Assembly (NCBI GenBank): GCA_026874595.1 | Contig: CM049315.1 | Coordinates: 60,140,889-60,204,888, forward strand | From: Sipunculus nudus | Taxonomy: Eukaryota; Annelida; Sipuncula; Golfingiida; Sipunculidae | DNA: 64,000 nt | Direction of reading: 5' to 3' | Shown here: positions 47,916-58,820 of the stretch, piece after piece | Layout: the number at the start of each line of letters is the position of its first letter | Numbering within the stretch: the first letter of the stretch is position 1 | The notes under the pieces: generated by a model | What the model saw: the letters and a program-made list of their open reading frames with translations, nothing else | Database searches by the model: none | What the model was told of the DNA's origin: nothing | Program-made: the position numbers and the translations under genes

Positions 47916-47946
47916 TAGCTCAGATGACTTTCAGTCAGCTGAGCTA
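47916..47946 (+). other. Terminal hairpin of (ACGG)n element
   Basis: TAGCTCAGATGACT (47916-47929), loop TTC, then AGTCAGCTGAGCTA (47933-47946): a 14-bp stem with one mismatch. Equivalent hairpins lie at 33754-33784, 49383-49413, 60942-60973 and 63823-63854. Confidence 0.85.
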
Positions 47947-50340
47947 AAAACAGCCTGGGGAGCATAGAGAGCTGCACTGAACCTACATTGACCAAAGTGG
48001 ACTGCTTGACAATGTAAAGGAATACAACAAGAGCCTAAAAACAATAACTAGCCTAATTTTGAAGCTTTCATTTTCAAATTTCAGATTTTAACAGATTAAA
48101 TCCTTGTGTGTACATGCTGTGAAAATTGAATCCACAATACTTACAGGAAAAAAAAATGCCGTGGCCACAGTTGGGCAGATTTAAGATATTGAAATTAGAC
48201 TATTTTTTTTAAGCTTATACTTTCAAATTTCAAAATACATCAGATTTAATCCATATGTAAACTGGCTGTGAAAATTAAATCAAATGTACTTACAAGAAAA
48301 AAAATGTGCCATGGTCAAAGTTGGGTAAAATTATAAAAGTGCTTATGTTTGGGCCCATGACTTTTTAAAATTATATAGTACTGACCTAATTTCTGGCATG
48401 TAGATAGGTTATATATAGAAAATTATTTATGGAAAATACGAAGAAAAAAAGTGGTTTTGATATTAGGCATTCCTGAAGTGTAAAAATTATTTTTATTAAA
48501 AAATTGAGGTTTTCCTTTATTTTTCAAAGAAAAAAGGTCGCAGAGACCCCGTTTTTTTGGCTTGGAAGGAGATCTGATGGACATATAATATTATGCATTT
48601 TTTTGGATTATCAGGCAAAATTTTAGTAAACAAAAGTGGGGTCATGATGCTAGAAAATATAAATACATTAAGGCCTCTAAAAAAGTCAATAGCTAGACTA
48701 TTTTCTAAGCTTATACTTTCAAATTTCAAAATTCATCAGATTAAATCCATAAGTTAACTGGCTGTTAAAAATTAAATCAAAAGTACTTACAAGTAAAAAA
48801 ATCGTGCCATGGTCAAAGTTGGGCAAAATTTAAGGTACCAATTTTTTATTTTTGCTAATATTTAAAAAAAAATAAAAGATTTTGATCTAATTTTGGGTAT
48901 TCAATATAATTTTGATTAATTAAAGCTATATTATTGGACAAAAAGTCTTTAGCTTTAACATGTTTTGTGTTATGTGATCAAATATCTTTTCTGATTTTTC
49001 ACAAAATGCATTATGTTTGAGCCCTTAACTTTTTTTAAAATTATATAATACAGACATAAATTCTGGCATGTACATAGGAACCATATAGAGGAATACTTAT
49101 GGTAAACATGAGGAAGAACATATGAGTGGTTTTGGTATTAGACAGTTCTGAAGTGTGAAAATTGGTTATTAATAAAATATGAAGTTTTTCCTTAATTTCT
49201 CAAAGGAACAAAGTCGCAAAGACCCAGTTTTCAGCTTGGTAGGAGATCTTGGATACATCTAACATTATGCAGAATTTTTAGATTTCTAGGTCTTACGGTT
49301 TCAAAACGTCCCACATCTACGGAAGGACCGACGGACCGACGGACGGACAGACGGACTAACAGACAGACAATGGACCACGATATAGCTCAGATGACTTATT
49401 TTCAGCTGAGCTAATAATCATCATTGTATTTAAACACGGAAATATAACAGGGCTTCTACAAGAAATATATCTGGCCAGAATATATATTCCCCGAAATAGG
49501 ACCATCATTAATGATTACATAGGCAAATACAGTCTACACCACAACCCTGTGCTAACATCATCATGCAACCGTTACATTCCGTGTACCGTTCAGTAATATG
49601 ATTAAACACCAGTCATTACTGTAATATAACCAACGATCAGTTATTCATCAAGGTGAACAGTCTATCCATAACAAAATATGTATTAATCGTTCTAAACCGT
49701 GAGATCATATCAAAATCAGGTGCGGTTATGCATACGGGTCAACAAATACACATTCATATCGACGTTCTAACTTATAAATCTAACATAAAACGATGGCTTT
49801 CTCCTCCAAAAGAACGCCCAACCGTAAAGACTCTACACAACAGAATTTTCGGAAAGTAGCGGTACCATAAACACTCCAATTAGGCCCGCGTACATGAAAT
49901 AAAAGTTAAGCCTTCCACATACAAGCCCCCTGGTGATTGCCTCGTCCTCGTGCAATCAACAATAAGCTAACTACTAAAAATGTTACTGATACAGCAACTA
50001 GATAAATAGCTCAAACATATAATATAAGTATAACAATAAAAGTATTTCTTTACATCTATAGGTGACATTGTAACACAGTATGCCTTACACTTATGACCAA
50101 CAACTTAAACCGTAGTCTCTCTGTGCCTAGCAGAGACGGAATACGTTGTCCTACTGGCTTGAACTGACCAAGGCTCATTGAACGGATTTGAATGCTGGCC
50201 AATGTTAGGCCTACAACTTCTTCTCAATGGTATGTCTACAACCGGAGCATCACAAGCCAATACTTCTGGTGGTTACGGATTGATCATATGCTCCTCTGCT
50301 GGGGCATTTACTTGCTAGGTAATACTGGACGATCAATCCA

Positions 50341-50556
50341 TTACCTGAAGTCATCTTGTGCCTGGTCTTCCTGTACACCAGCGGTTTCCTCTACTAACTC
50401 AAGAGTTAAGTCTATCTGTTCTTCCGGGGTGTCAAAAGGTACGTTTGGACACTTACGTAATTCACGTCGGTTGACCCATTTACTCGGACCTGAGCAATCA
50501 GCAGGTTCGATCTGGTACACTTCTTGTTGATCTCTCTGGGCAACATTCTTGTACAC
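50341..50556 (-). pseudogene. Gypsy-like integrase C-terminal remnant
   Basis: A 71-residue frame containing QQEVYQIEPADCSGPSKWVN and RRELRKCP resembles the C-terminal tail that follows the integrase core in Gypsy-type polyproteins (the ...VYKV...G..RTVHRRELRPC-type segment). The catalytic core with its DDE residues is not visible between here and the RNase H, so the integrase is largely deleted. Confidence 0.55.
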
Positions 50557-50977
50557 CTCGGGCCAAAAAGCATCCCCGATCTTACATCTCCCAGGTACAA
50601 GTCTCTTTAGGAATACCCGGTGTCCAACCTTTAAGGTTGCCCTGTCACTTTCCGGTCATGGTCTTCCTTCCGAGACCGACTGTCCATTCGTGACAGTGCG
50701 TCAGCTCCACGGTTTTCTTTACCTGACCTGTACACTATCTGAAACTAAAAACCAGCTAACGCTTAATACCATCGCTATTCAAGACCAGACAAGTTCTTGG
50801 ACGTCATCAAATATGACGATGGGTTGTTGTGTGTTAGGACCTGAAATGAATTTCCTTCTAAATACCCTCTGAACTTATCACTGACAGCCCACTTCAATGC
50901 GAGGAGCTCCAACTTCTTGGAACTGTAATTAACAGGCTTCCTTTCTTCTCTCTAATCGTATTCGATAATTCGCCGTT

Positions 50978-51980
50978 CTAGACCTGGCTCAACGCGGCCC
51001 CTGTTCCTTGGTTTGAGGCGTCTGTTTCAAGGATGAACGGGTGTTCAAAATCAGCATATGCCAGTACCGGTGGAGAAGTCAAAGCATGTTTTAGATCAGT
51101 AAAGGCCTGGTCATGGTTTTCCATCCAGTGTCCCTCCAAGGAGATGGGTTTCTTTCTCGAAGCCTTGTTACTAGCCAGCTGTCCCGCTAACTGGTGCAGA
51201 GGTGCTGCTATCTTTGCAAAACTTGAAACAAAACGGCGGTTATAAGAGGTAAAGCCTATGAACTGACGAAGGTCCTTCACCCTCCTTGGCTTCGGCCATT
51301 CTGACTGCGCTGACCTTGTCCGGGTCAACACCTTTGGCTGAGATCACATGTCCAAAATACTGAACAGACTCGCGGAACAAGCAACACTTTGCTTGTTTTA
51401 CCTTCAGGTTGTGCTTGGCAAGCTGACCAAGTACCTTGTCTAAGTGACGGATATGTTCATCAACATCCCTACTAAAATGACAATGTAGTCCAGATATACG
51501 AGTAGAAATTCAAAGACATCCTGCCTAAAAACCTGAGTCATTAATCTCTGCCAGCTACTGGGCGCGCTCGCCAAGCCGAAAGGCATGCGAGTGTTTTCAA
51601 ACGAACCCATTGGCGTCACGAATGCCGTTTGATATCTTCAAGAGCATCCTCCATCTGGTTATATGCCGATGCAAGGTCCAACGTCGTAAAAACTCTTGCT
51701 CCATTCAAAGCTTCTAATGACTCCTCCATCCGGGGAAGAGGAAACAAATCCCGGTTTACTTTCAGATTAAGTCGACGATAATCAACACATAGACGGATCT
51801 CTTCACTCTTCTTCTGACTATTACAATGGGCGATGCATAGCTGGATATGCTCTCCCTTATGATGCCCTTCTGCAGGAGATCATTTAAGTGGCCCTGAACC
51901 TCGCGACATAAGGTGGGTGGAATTTTCCGATAAACCTGACTCACCGGTACATCATCAACGGTTCGAATGTGGTGTCTCAT
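50978..51980 (-). pseudogene. Gypsy-like reverse transcriptase / RNase H, frameshifted
   Basis: The RT opens at 51980 with HHIRTVDDVPVSQVYRKIPP and SYASPIVIVRR, classic Ty3/Gypsy finger motifs, then loses frame at the CVDYR block (read as YVLIIVDLI). Parts continue in other frames through 51770-51350, where an FTTLDLASAYNQ-like piece can be read. From 51331, PKRVKDLRQFIG-like sequence (read PKPRRVKDLRQFIGFTSYNR) and PFILETDASNQGTGAALSQ mark the RT connection and RNase H start, with its first catalytic Asp in TDAS. Several frameshifts and stops make it non-functional. Confidence 0.8.
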
Positions 51981-52304
51981 GGTGGGAGTACAACCCAGTT
52001 GAAAACAGATGAGTGTTTCGACAAAACACTCTTCAACTGGCTCAGTTGATCATCAGTGCCATCAAATGCTTGCGGAACATCATAACACTTCTTGGCATGA
52101 TCCTATCCCGACCTCGACATGCATGGCTCCATTACCTAGCTTTACTTGCAACTCTTCCCTCTGGACTGAGCTAAGCATTACTAACTTTGTACGAGGAAAA
52201 AGTCTCACTTTTGTCTCTAGGATTAAGGATATGGAGGTAACTAGCTTTCTTCTGCGGTTGCACAACTGCTGGAATCATCCGAACATTCCCGACTTATGGC
52301 CTCT

Positions 52305-52532
52305 CTAATGGTTCCACCAACGAGAGTCCCTGATTCCAGGATGAGACGGCCGATATCTTACACCTACTGTAAAACTCACTTCTCGTGTGCCTGTATGGCG
52401 GGCATACACAGATTGCGAGCTTGTCTGTTGCGAAGAGTCCATGTCCTTAACTAGTGTGTGATATCTGGGTACCTTGTTCAACACGTTTGTTCCGAGGATC
52501 GCAGACACATGACACGCATAAGGGTCCTCCAT
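52305..52532 (-). pseudogene. Gypsy-like protease-region remnant
   Basis: DPYACHVSAILGTNVLNKVP resembles the C-terminal part of Gypsy aspartic proteases (the ILGxNVL motif). It lies in a separate frame from Gag-protease upstream, so at least one frame break separates them. Confidence 0.55.
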
Positions 52533-52669
52533 CTAGGAATCGCGAACTATCAGTTCACCAACTTCTGGATTCAATGTCGAGTCTACTTTGACAAAAAGAA
52601 CAGCGACACCAATTTATGGTACATCTAGGCCGTTTGCTGCTGTCAAGCTCAACCATGTGCCAGCTGTTA

Positions 52670-53917
52670 TTATCTCATCACACACTGGCTTAATCTTTTC
52701 GCGTACACTTTTTCAGACATGGTCTTCACCTGAGATCCTAAGTCCAAGAGGCAATTGATCTCAATTCCTTCAACCTCGGCTTTAGTCACTGGACAGCCTC
52801 CGATTGTCTTTTCAAGTAGCTGTTCATTAAGGCCTACTCCTTCAGATTTACTCTGGCAAACATTCTGTTGACTAGCCTGAGCTCCCGATGGCAGTATCAC
52901 AGGCTGCTCTCCTTGGGGTTTCCTCCTTCGCTTTGGGCAGTATCTACGAACATAAGCCTCTTCTCCACAGTGATAGCAGACAACAGGTGCTCGCAGTGTG
53001 GTCACTGTAGTGTCTAACTTAGGCGCTGGGACAGAAGCACCCTTTGCAGAATCAGCCTCCTCCTCAAACATTTTCTTCATCAACAGCTGGTTCTCTCGCT
53101 GCAGCTGTTTCATAGTTTCCCACACCCCTTGCTGTTCGCCCAACATTTTGCTCATTTTCACCTCGAGACCAGCTGCACCCTCATCTGTCTGTTCCCGTTC
53201 CTTTCGCATCATTTTCTGGGAGGCCTTAGCCGTTGACTGATTCTCCTCGACCGCCAGGTTAAGTGCTGCTGCCCGTAGCTGAGCAAATGTTACTCCGGGT
53301 TTGTCCCATGTGCGGCTCCTCAGATCCTTCCTAAGTGGATTATCATACACTTTTTCAGCAAAATTGTCTCTCAAGGCTCGGTCCTTGTTAGGTAAGCAAC
53401 CATCATTCTTCTGTAGAGCGCTGTTAGCCAAAGACATGAAGGCAAGTGAAAATTCCCTAAGAGACTCTTTGGGACATTGGCTCCTGTGGTAGAACTCATC
53501 AAGTAGCTGACTGGAAGTCTTCTTCTCTGCAAAGTTTTCCTCTAAGTGCTGAATAAGTGTCTCGTGGTCCTGCTTAACTTCAATCGGGGCAAACCGTATT
53601 TCATCTTTAGCTGGCCATTTAAGATGGGACATCAAGAAATGGCATGCGTCCCGCTCATCAAGCCCTCTAGCCCTTAAAGCAGCTCTCGCCTCCAATGTGC
53701 AGTCATCCAGACTCTGATCATCACCAGCGTAGCGAGGCAGGTGCCTCTTAGAGTAGACCACTCTTGTAACCGGCTGGATCCTCGCTGCACTATGCTTGGT
53801 CTCTAGCTTTTCCAACTGCCTGCGTAGATCAGCCACCTCTGGGTCCTCTTGATTCTGCATACCCCGAAGCCTCTCTTGCTCCTCTCTAAATTGTGTGATC
53901 TCTTCCTGAGTTTTCAT
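52670..53917 (-). CDS. Gypsy-like Gag with zinc knuckle and start of protease
   Basis: This is a 415-residue frame starting MKTQEEITQFREEQERLRG, with a coiled-coil-like Glu/Gln/Arg-rich N-terminus (residues 1-45). A retroviral-type capsid region follows (for example RYAGDDQSLDDCTLEAR, about 62-78, and FAEKKTSSQLLDEFY). A knuckle CYHCGEEAYVRRYC comes next, in which the usual His is Tyr. The protease begins in the same frame with EINCLLDLGSQVKTMS, where the active-site triplet reads D-L-G instead of D-T/S-G. The long intact frame is surprising given the decay of pol, but both altered motifs suggest loss of function. It is the best preserved part of the element. Confidence 0.8.
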   Translation of the reverse strand: MKTQEEITQFREEQERLRGMQNQEDPEVADLRRQLEKLETKHSAARIQPVTRVVYSKRHLPRYAGDDQSLDDCTLEARAALRARGLDERDACHFLMSHLKWPAKDEIRFAPIEVKQDHETLIQHLEENFAEKKTSSQLLDEFYHRSQCPKESLREFSLAFMSLANSALQKNDGCLPNKDRALRDNFAEKVYDNPLRKDLRSRTWDKPGVTFAQLRAAALNLAVEENQSTAKASQKMMRKEREQTDEGAAGLEVKMSKMLGEQQGVWETMKQLQRENQLLMKKMFEEEADSAKGASVPAPKLDTTVTTLRAPVVCYHCGEEAYVRRYCPKRRRKPQGEQPVILPSGAQASQQNVCQSKSEGVGLNEQLLEKTIGGCPVTKAEVEGIEINCLLDLGSQVKTMSEKVYAKRLSQCVMR

Positions 53918-53929
53918 GACTGATAATTT

Positions 53930-54998
53930 TCCAGGTTTTTTTCTTTAAATGGTTTCTATTACAAACCCAAAATACAATGTAGCTTATACTGTTGCTTCTA
54001 TGTTATACACCAAACAACGAATCTCTTCATTTTCACCAGACAACAAATCTCTTCATTACATGAAAATGCAAAACTATATGCACATTAAAAGACTGATATT
54101 CACCAATATCATGTGAAAAGCATCATCTGTACAGCAAATGGTAACATCACTGAAATATGTATTAAGAGTTGTACAACAACAACATACACAAGAATGTTTT
54201 CCTGTTATATTTGGCTGATATTAAGCAAGTAGTCTGAGCACATACTGAATGTAGTTATGCATGAACAATCAAACCAGAAACCGTATATAACTACAGATGC
54301 AGTAATACTTGAGAGCACTGAACGTGGGTACAACTCCAGTATATATAAAAAGAATACATGCAAACTATTTGCACAAGCTGCTAAATCATATCATAAATCA
54401 TATTTATAAATGGGATGCATTCACCAAAAGATATTAAGCAATGGTGTTACAATATGACCTCGAACATTAAACATGTGCCATACAATATGTCATATACAAG
54501 CATGTATTTTATGTATCTTAATTAGGCATAACAGGCATGCAGTGTCAATGAATACATATTACAAACATATCATCATCTCAACTGATATGACAGAATTAAC
54601 GTGTTTGATCATTTTCCTGGACCAAATCCAATACATATAAATAACATTCATGGTTATGTGCACCACATTAGAAAAGACAGATTTACTTTATGTAATGTGA
54701 TAGACCTGCTGTTGCCTGTGGAGCCCTCATTCACAACAAGAGTAAAAAAACACAGTAACCTACGACACTGGCATCATCAATGATTAGTCATTATGAGAAA
54801 GTTCTATTCTGTAATTAGTTGAATTTCTCAGCAGCTCCAGCATTTTGTCAGGAAACACACACATCAAAAGAAATAAAATTCTCCTATGCTCATAAATGTC
54901 CTTAAGTACACAGAAAAACAGTTGAAAATCCTTTAATGTCCATCCGATACTACTATCACTCAGTTGCTCTGGACGACAATTCCGCCAGCTGCCACCAT
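53930..54998. other. 5' leader of the Gypsy-like element
   Basis: AT-rich sequence between Gag and the 5' LTR, with no coding capacity. The last bases before the LTR hold the probable primer-binding site. Confidence 0.5.
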
Positions 54999-54999
54999 A

Positions 55000-56540
55000 T
55001 GTAGTACGCGTATCAGTTCAAAACAACACAAAGGTTGTCCATTATAGGTACCACATACCTGTACAAAAAACCCCGAAACACATAAAAGTGTTACATATTA
55101 CAAAATATGGTATTGTGTATACTAAAACATATAAACCGAGCAACTTATATCTAAGTTTTTAGTTTGGTAGCGTAACATTTAATTTACATATAAACATGTC
55201 TTATAACTTATTATATACATGTTCTGACCAATAACAAAGTTAAACTTGTTACTGTTATCTCAAATATCCAATACACGGTATCTCCATTATGACTTTATGA
55301 AAAGTTAACAATAATATGTTCACATGTAAACTAAGGAAACATCTGTGTAGCTTGTTAAACAGTTTACATGTACAGTGGAACACATATATCAGTTAACCTC
55401 ATGCCATAGACAAAACAAACACATGAGTGAGTTCCTCATTATCACTGAGTAAATATATCAATGGACATTACAATAGAGCACATATAAGAATACATTACAA
55501 CTTATACATGGTCTGCTGTCCATGGTATGCTGATATTAACATTGAAAGACTATCTGGATATGCATATAAATGTTCCTGAGTAAACATAAATCATCATACA
55601 TATACTAACCATGCCCAGCACGGGTCTGAGTAACCAATCCATGGATGAGCTACTGAGTACCATAAACACCAGTCATTACTGTAATTTTACCAAAGGTCAG
55701 TTATTCATCAAGGTGAACAGTCTATCCATAACAAAATATGTAAACAATTTCTAAACCGTGAGATCATACCAAAATCAGCTGGCGGACCATGCGGCTATGC
55801 ATGTGTAAATACGGGTCAACAAGTACACATTCATATATATCGACGTTCTAACTGAGAAATCCAACATAAAACGATATTAACAGTAAGCTACCGATCTCTA
55901 GCTGTGAGGTAAACTACAACCCCACCTCAATACCCTGTGGACCTCAGCTGAAAATCGGCATGACACTCAGAACGAGCCGTTCTTCGGATAAGCAATGACA
56001 TGAGAAAGTAAAGTTGTGTTTCCATTCATCCGTAAATCACGTACGTCTCGTACGCAAAAATCGGATCCCTCTTTTAAGATGAACTGTTTCCATACGTACC
56101 TTTTAACGTGCTCCGCATGCGTATCCGCAAAAACGGAGAGCATTGAAACGGATCGGTGAGCGATTCATCCGTTTTGCGGATGGCAAAAATGCCTACATTT
56201 CCCAACAGTGCCCCGGCGACAGGAGAGATGAGACATATTGACCTTCTTCCTGCCTGTCTTCCTTGCAGTTTCAAAAGAGGCACGTGAAAGGGTATCCGCA
56301 AGAAAAATGTATACCTACTTATGGAAACAGTTTTGACGGACTGCGCACTAGGGAGCGTACGTACGTCTTTTGCGGATACGATTTTTACGGATACATGGAA
56401 ACACAGCTTTACGCTGGCTTTCTCCTCCAAAAGAACGCCAAGCCGTAAAGACTCTATGCAACAGATTTTCGGGAAAGTAGCCGTACCATAAACACTCTAA
56501 TTAGGACCGCGTACATGAAATAAATGTTAATCCTTCCACT
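55000..56540 (-). repeat. 5' LTR (right copy) with an internal insertion
   Basis: It starts TGTAGTACGCG and ends CCTTCCACT, followed by TATG. It aligns with the left LTR except for extra sequence at about 55876-56415, which contains the MITE at 56009-56411, and a shorter region near 55665. Confidence 0.8.
56009..56411. mobile_element. 403-bp MITE with TA ends
   Basis: The left end TAAAGTTGTGTTTCCAT with ATCCGTAAA is inverted at the right as TTTACGGAT with ATGGAAACACAGCTTTA, about 26 bp with few mismatches. TA flanks both ends. It lies in LTR sequence absent from the other LTR, so it moved after the LTR element inserted (or the other copy lost it). Confidence 0.65.
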
Positions 56541-56660
56541 TATGGACACTGCTTTCACAGATATGGACACCGTTTGCCAGATACAGATACCGCTTTGGCA
56601 GATACGGACACCGCTTTGACATATACGGACATCGCTTTGACAGATAGGCCTACGGACACA
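56541..56660. repeat. Minisatellite, right part
   Basis: Continuation of the GGACACCGCTTTGACAGATA array at 42660-42975, displaced 13.6 kb by the LTR element. It begins with the TATG duplication. Confidence 0.85.
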
Positions 56661-57645
56661 GCTCTGCTAATTCGGGCGATAGGAACCCCGATCGGCAGCA
56701 TATGGAAACATAATATGTTATTTGTGTTTATGATGTGTTAATCAAAGTTTATTTGTTTTAAAATGTTTTCTCCCTACTCATGCAACATACTGAGATCAAC
56801 CAAGAATGAGCATGCGCACCGGGAGCATCATTTTGCGTAGCAATCTTCGGAGAGCATCAGACGTACAATTTGCGACCTATCATTATCTATCAACATCACC
56901 ATTATTTCAACTCCTCCATAGGAAAAATTCATAATATTCCCTTGCGCATTACCAGTTGATCAATTGGGAACAAAATTGTCACGGCGAAAGGCCCTAATAG
57001 TGACGAACTGCGGCGAAATGCCAGCCGAGCCCGAGGGTGAAATGCCCGTTCGGAAAACAGGCAGTTCTTAGAGGAAAACAAAAGCAGTGCTGGTAAAGCC
57101 TAATGCTTAGAGAGTGACAGAAATGTCCAAGACATGGACAATCTACATAATGAACTCTCTAACAAACGCCGGAAATCCGCGCAGAGTTGTAAAACAAGCG
57201 AAGAAAGTGGACAATCGATTGCGCAGCTGAGCTGCGGCAGCGCAAGTGTAAAATTGCCCACAGGTTCGAGGTCTGACTCTAAGTCAGGCTCGAAGAAAAC
57301 GAGCAGTTCTCGGTCTCATAAAGAAACAAGTGACCCAAGGGTCATGACGCTCAGCTGCCATGCATGACCTGTGACATCATGGACTGAGATTCACAACTTC
57401 CAGTCAAATTTTGAAGAACCAATTTGCCAATTTGTTGAAAATTTTCTATGACAACAGAAATATATATCACCTATGTCTGGTTAAAACACAGTGAATTGAT
57501 GGTCTGAGGAAAATGCATGATTGTTAAGTTATCAGGAACTATTCCAACAGCTTGCTTGAAACCTGTCAGTCTCATAAGGAACTTCACAAAGGGCAAATAT
57601 AAGATCAAAATATATAGCAAAAATCAAGGAAATACATGCCAGAAC

Positions 57646-58820
57646 TAGAATACGGGTAGTCGACAAGCGACTACGTGTATCCGCCTAAATCAGAGTGGAA
57701 CTGGTGAAGTGAGGCATGGATTGAGTGGCAAGGGGAAATAGAGTGAAGTGTTGCATATTAGCATGGATGTCTGCAGCCCCATTGTGTATGTAGGTTGCGC
57801 CACCTACCACAAAATCCAGAAAGCTGTCCAAGTTGTATACATATGCAAAATTTAAGACAGATAAGTCAAACCACTACATGTATATGAGTGATTTTTGCCC
57901 TTGGCAGACAAACAGATGGACGCTGTGCAAAAATGGCTGCAGGTGGTGCCACCAGTTTTGCGTATGATAAAGAGCTATGTAAGAACTATACACATGCAAA
58001 ACTTTGGCCCAATCGGTCAAACGGTTCCCAAGATATGAGCTTGGATATCTGCTGCATAAATGTAGAATGTAGGTGGCGCCACCTGTCATAAAATCAAGAG
58101 AGCTGTCGGGGATGTATAAACCTGCAAAATTTTAGGCAGATATGTCAAACCACTGCAGAGATATGAGTGATTTTATCACATGGCAGACAAATAGATGGGA
58201 GCTGTGCAAAAATGGCTGCAGGTGGCGCCACAAGTTTTGCGTATGATACAGAGCTATGTGAGATCTATACACATGCAAAATTTTGGCTCAATCGGTCAAA
58301 CGGTTCCCGAGATATGAGCTTGGATGTCTGCAGCGTAAACGTTAATGTATGTGGCGCCACCTGTCATAAAATCAGAAAAGCTGTCTAGGATGTATACGCA
58401 TGCCGAATTTTAGGTGAATTAGTCAAACCACTGCAGAGATATGAGTGATTTTAACCCAAGGCAGATGAACAAATGGACACTGTGCAAACATGGTTGCAGG
58501 TGGCGCCACCATTTTTTGTATGTTAAACAGCTCTCCAAGGGCTACATTTGTGCAAAAAAATTTCCTGATCGGTCAAACGGTTCCCGAGATATGTTGGTTT
58601 ATGTGTGGAAACAGACACACAAACTGACGCAGAGTACAGAAGAAAGGTTAGAGGTCAAAACAAAATTGGGGTGCAGCAGTTCACATGTGAACTGAACATA
58701 ATCCCGGGTTTCGTAAAATTCTGACCAGCGGTTATGGAGGAGTTCTCCGGACACCTACGCGGCGGCAGCGGCGTGCAGCTGAAAACCTAGTATCCGCAAA
58801 ACTCTGTTTTGGCGGATACA
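57646..58820 (+). repeat. GTATCCGCC-bounded segment, copy 2
   Basis: It opens with GTATCCGCC at 57677 and closes with hairpin GTATCCGCAAAAC/GTTTTGGCGGATAC (58792-58819). TGAGTGATTTT recurs near 57884, 58162 and 58443 (about 280 bp), with paired GGTGGCGCCACC-like palindromes. Confidence 0.75.

Larger units (their letters stand above)
44570..47952 (+). mobile_element. Inner (ACGG)n hairpin-ended element
   Basis: It starts ACAAGTGACCC at 44570, followed by TGTGTCATGACGCTCAGCTG. It ends with GACGGACAGACGG-type microsatellite (47862-47900), GACAAAGAG and a strong terminal hairpin (47916-47946). Inside are a GTATCCGCC-bounded segment (44757-46208) and then a tandem array of about 345-bp units (46208-47860). 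It is a non-coding, presumably non-autonomous element. The composition resembles bivalve elements with tandem cores and ACGG microsatellites (pearl-type / Helentron-like), as established in the literature on molluscs; the assignment here is by resemblance. Confidence 0.7.
43687..49417 (+). mobile_element. Outer (ACGG)n hairpin-ended element inside the LTR
   Basis: The start ACAAGGGACCCATTGGTCAC with CGTCGCTCAGCT and the end hairpin at 49383-49413 followed by TAA are the two ends of the family. A complete second element (44570-47952) sits inside. The outer right part (about 47955-49330) contains tandem units (CTTATACTTTCAAATTTCAA near 48208 and 48710; CTTTTTAAAATTATATAGTA-like near 48360 and 49030). 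It ends with GGACCGACGGACCGACGGAC-type microsatellite at 49322-49370. No coding frame. Confidence 0.6.
42976..49919 (-). repeat. 3' LTR (left copy) interrupted by a large insertion
   Basis: LTR sequence runs 42976 to about 43647 and resumes at about 49604 (AACACCAGTCATTACTG) to 49919. Between them lie nested (ACGG)n elements. Some of 43648-43686 and 49418-49603 may be LTR sequence deleted from the other copy. Confidence 0.75.
42976..56540 (-). mobile_element. Decayed Ty3/Gypsy-like LTR retrotransposon with nested insertions
   Basis: Two LTRs of about 990-1000 bp, after removing insertions, flank an internal region coded on the minus strand. The LTRs begin TGTAGTA and end TTCCACA (TTCCACT in the right copy). 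A TATG duplication and the two halves of one minisatellite flank the whole. The internal order (minus) is Gag with zinc knuckle, protease, reverse transcriptase, RNase H, then only the C-terminal end of integrase. The integrase core appears deleted (50978-50556 is too short). A possible primer-binding site starts TGGTGGCAGCTGGCGG two bases inside the 5' LTR (around 54997-54980). A short purine tract (CCAGGGGGC) adjoins the 3' LTR. LTR divergence is visibly high, so the insertion is old. Confidence 0.85.

Noticed and set aside
42976-56540. Intact infectious-type retrovirus with envelope
   Set aside because: No envelope-like frame was seen. Pol is frameshifted, and most of integrase is missing.
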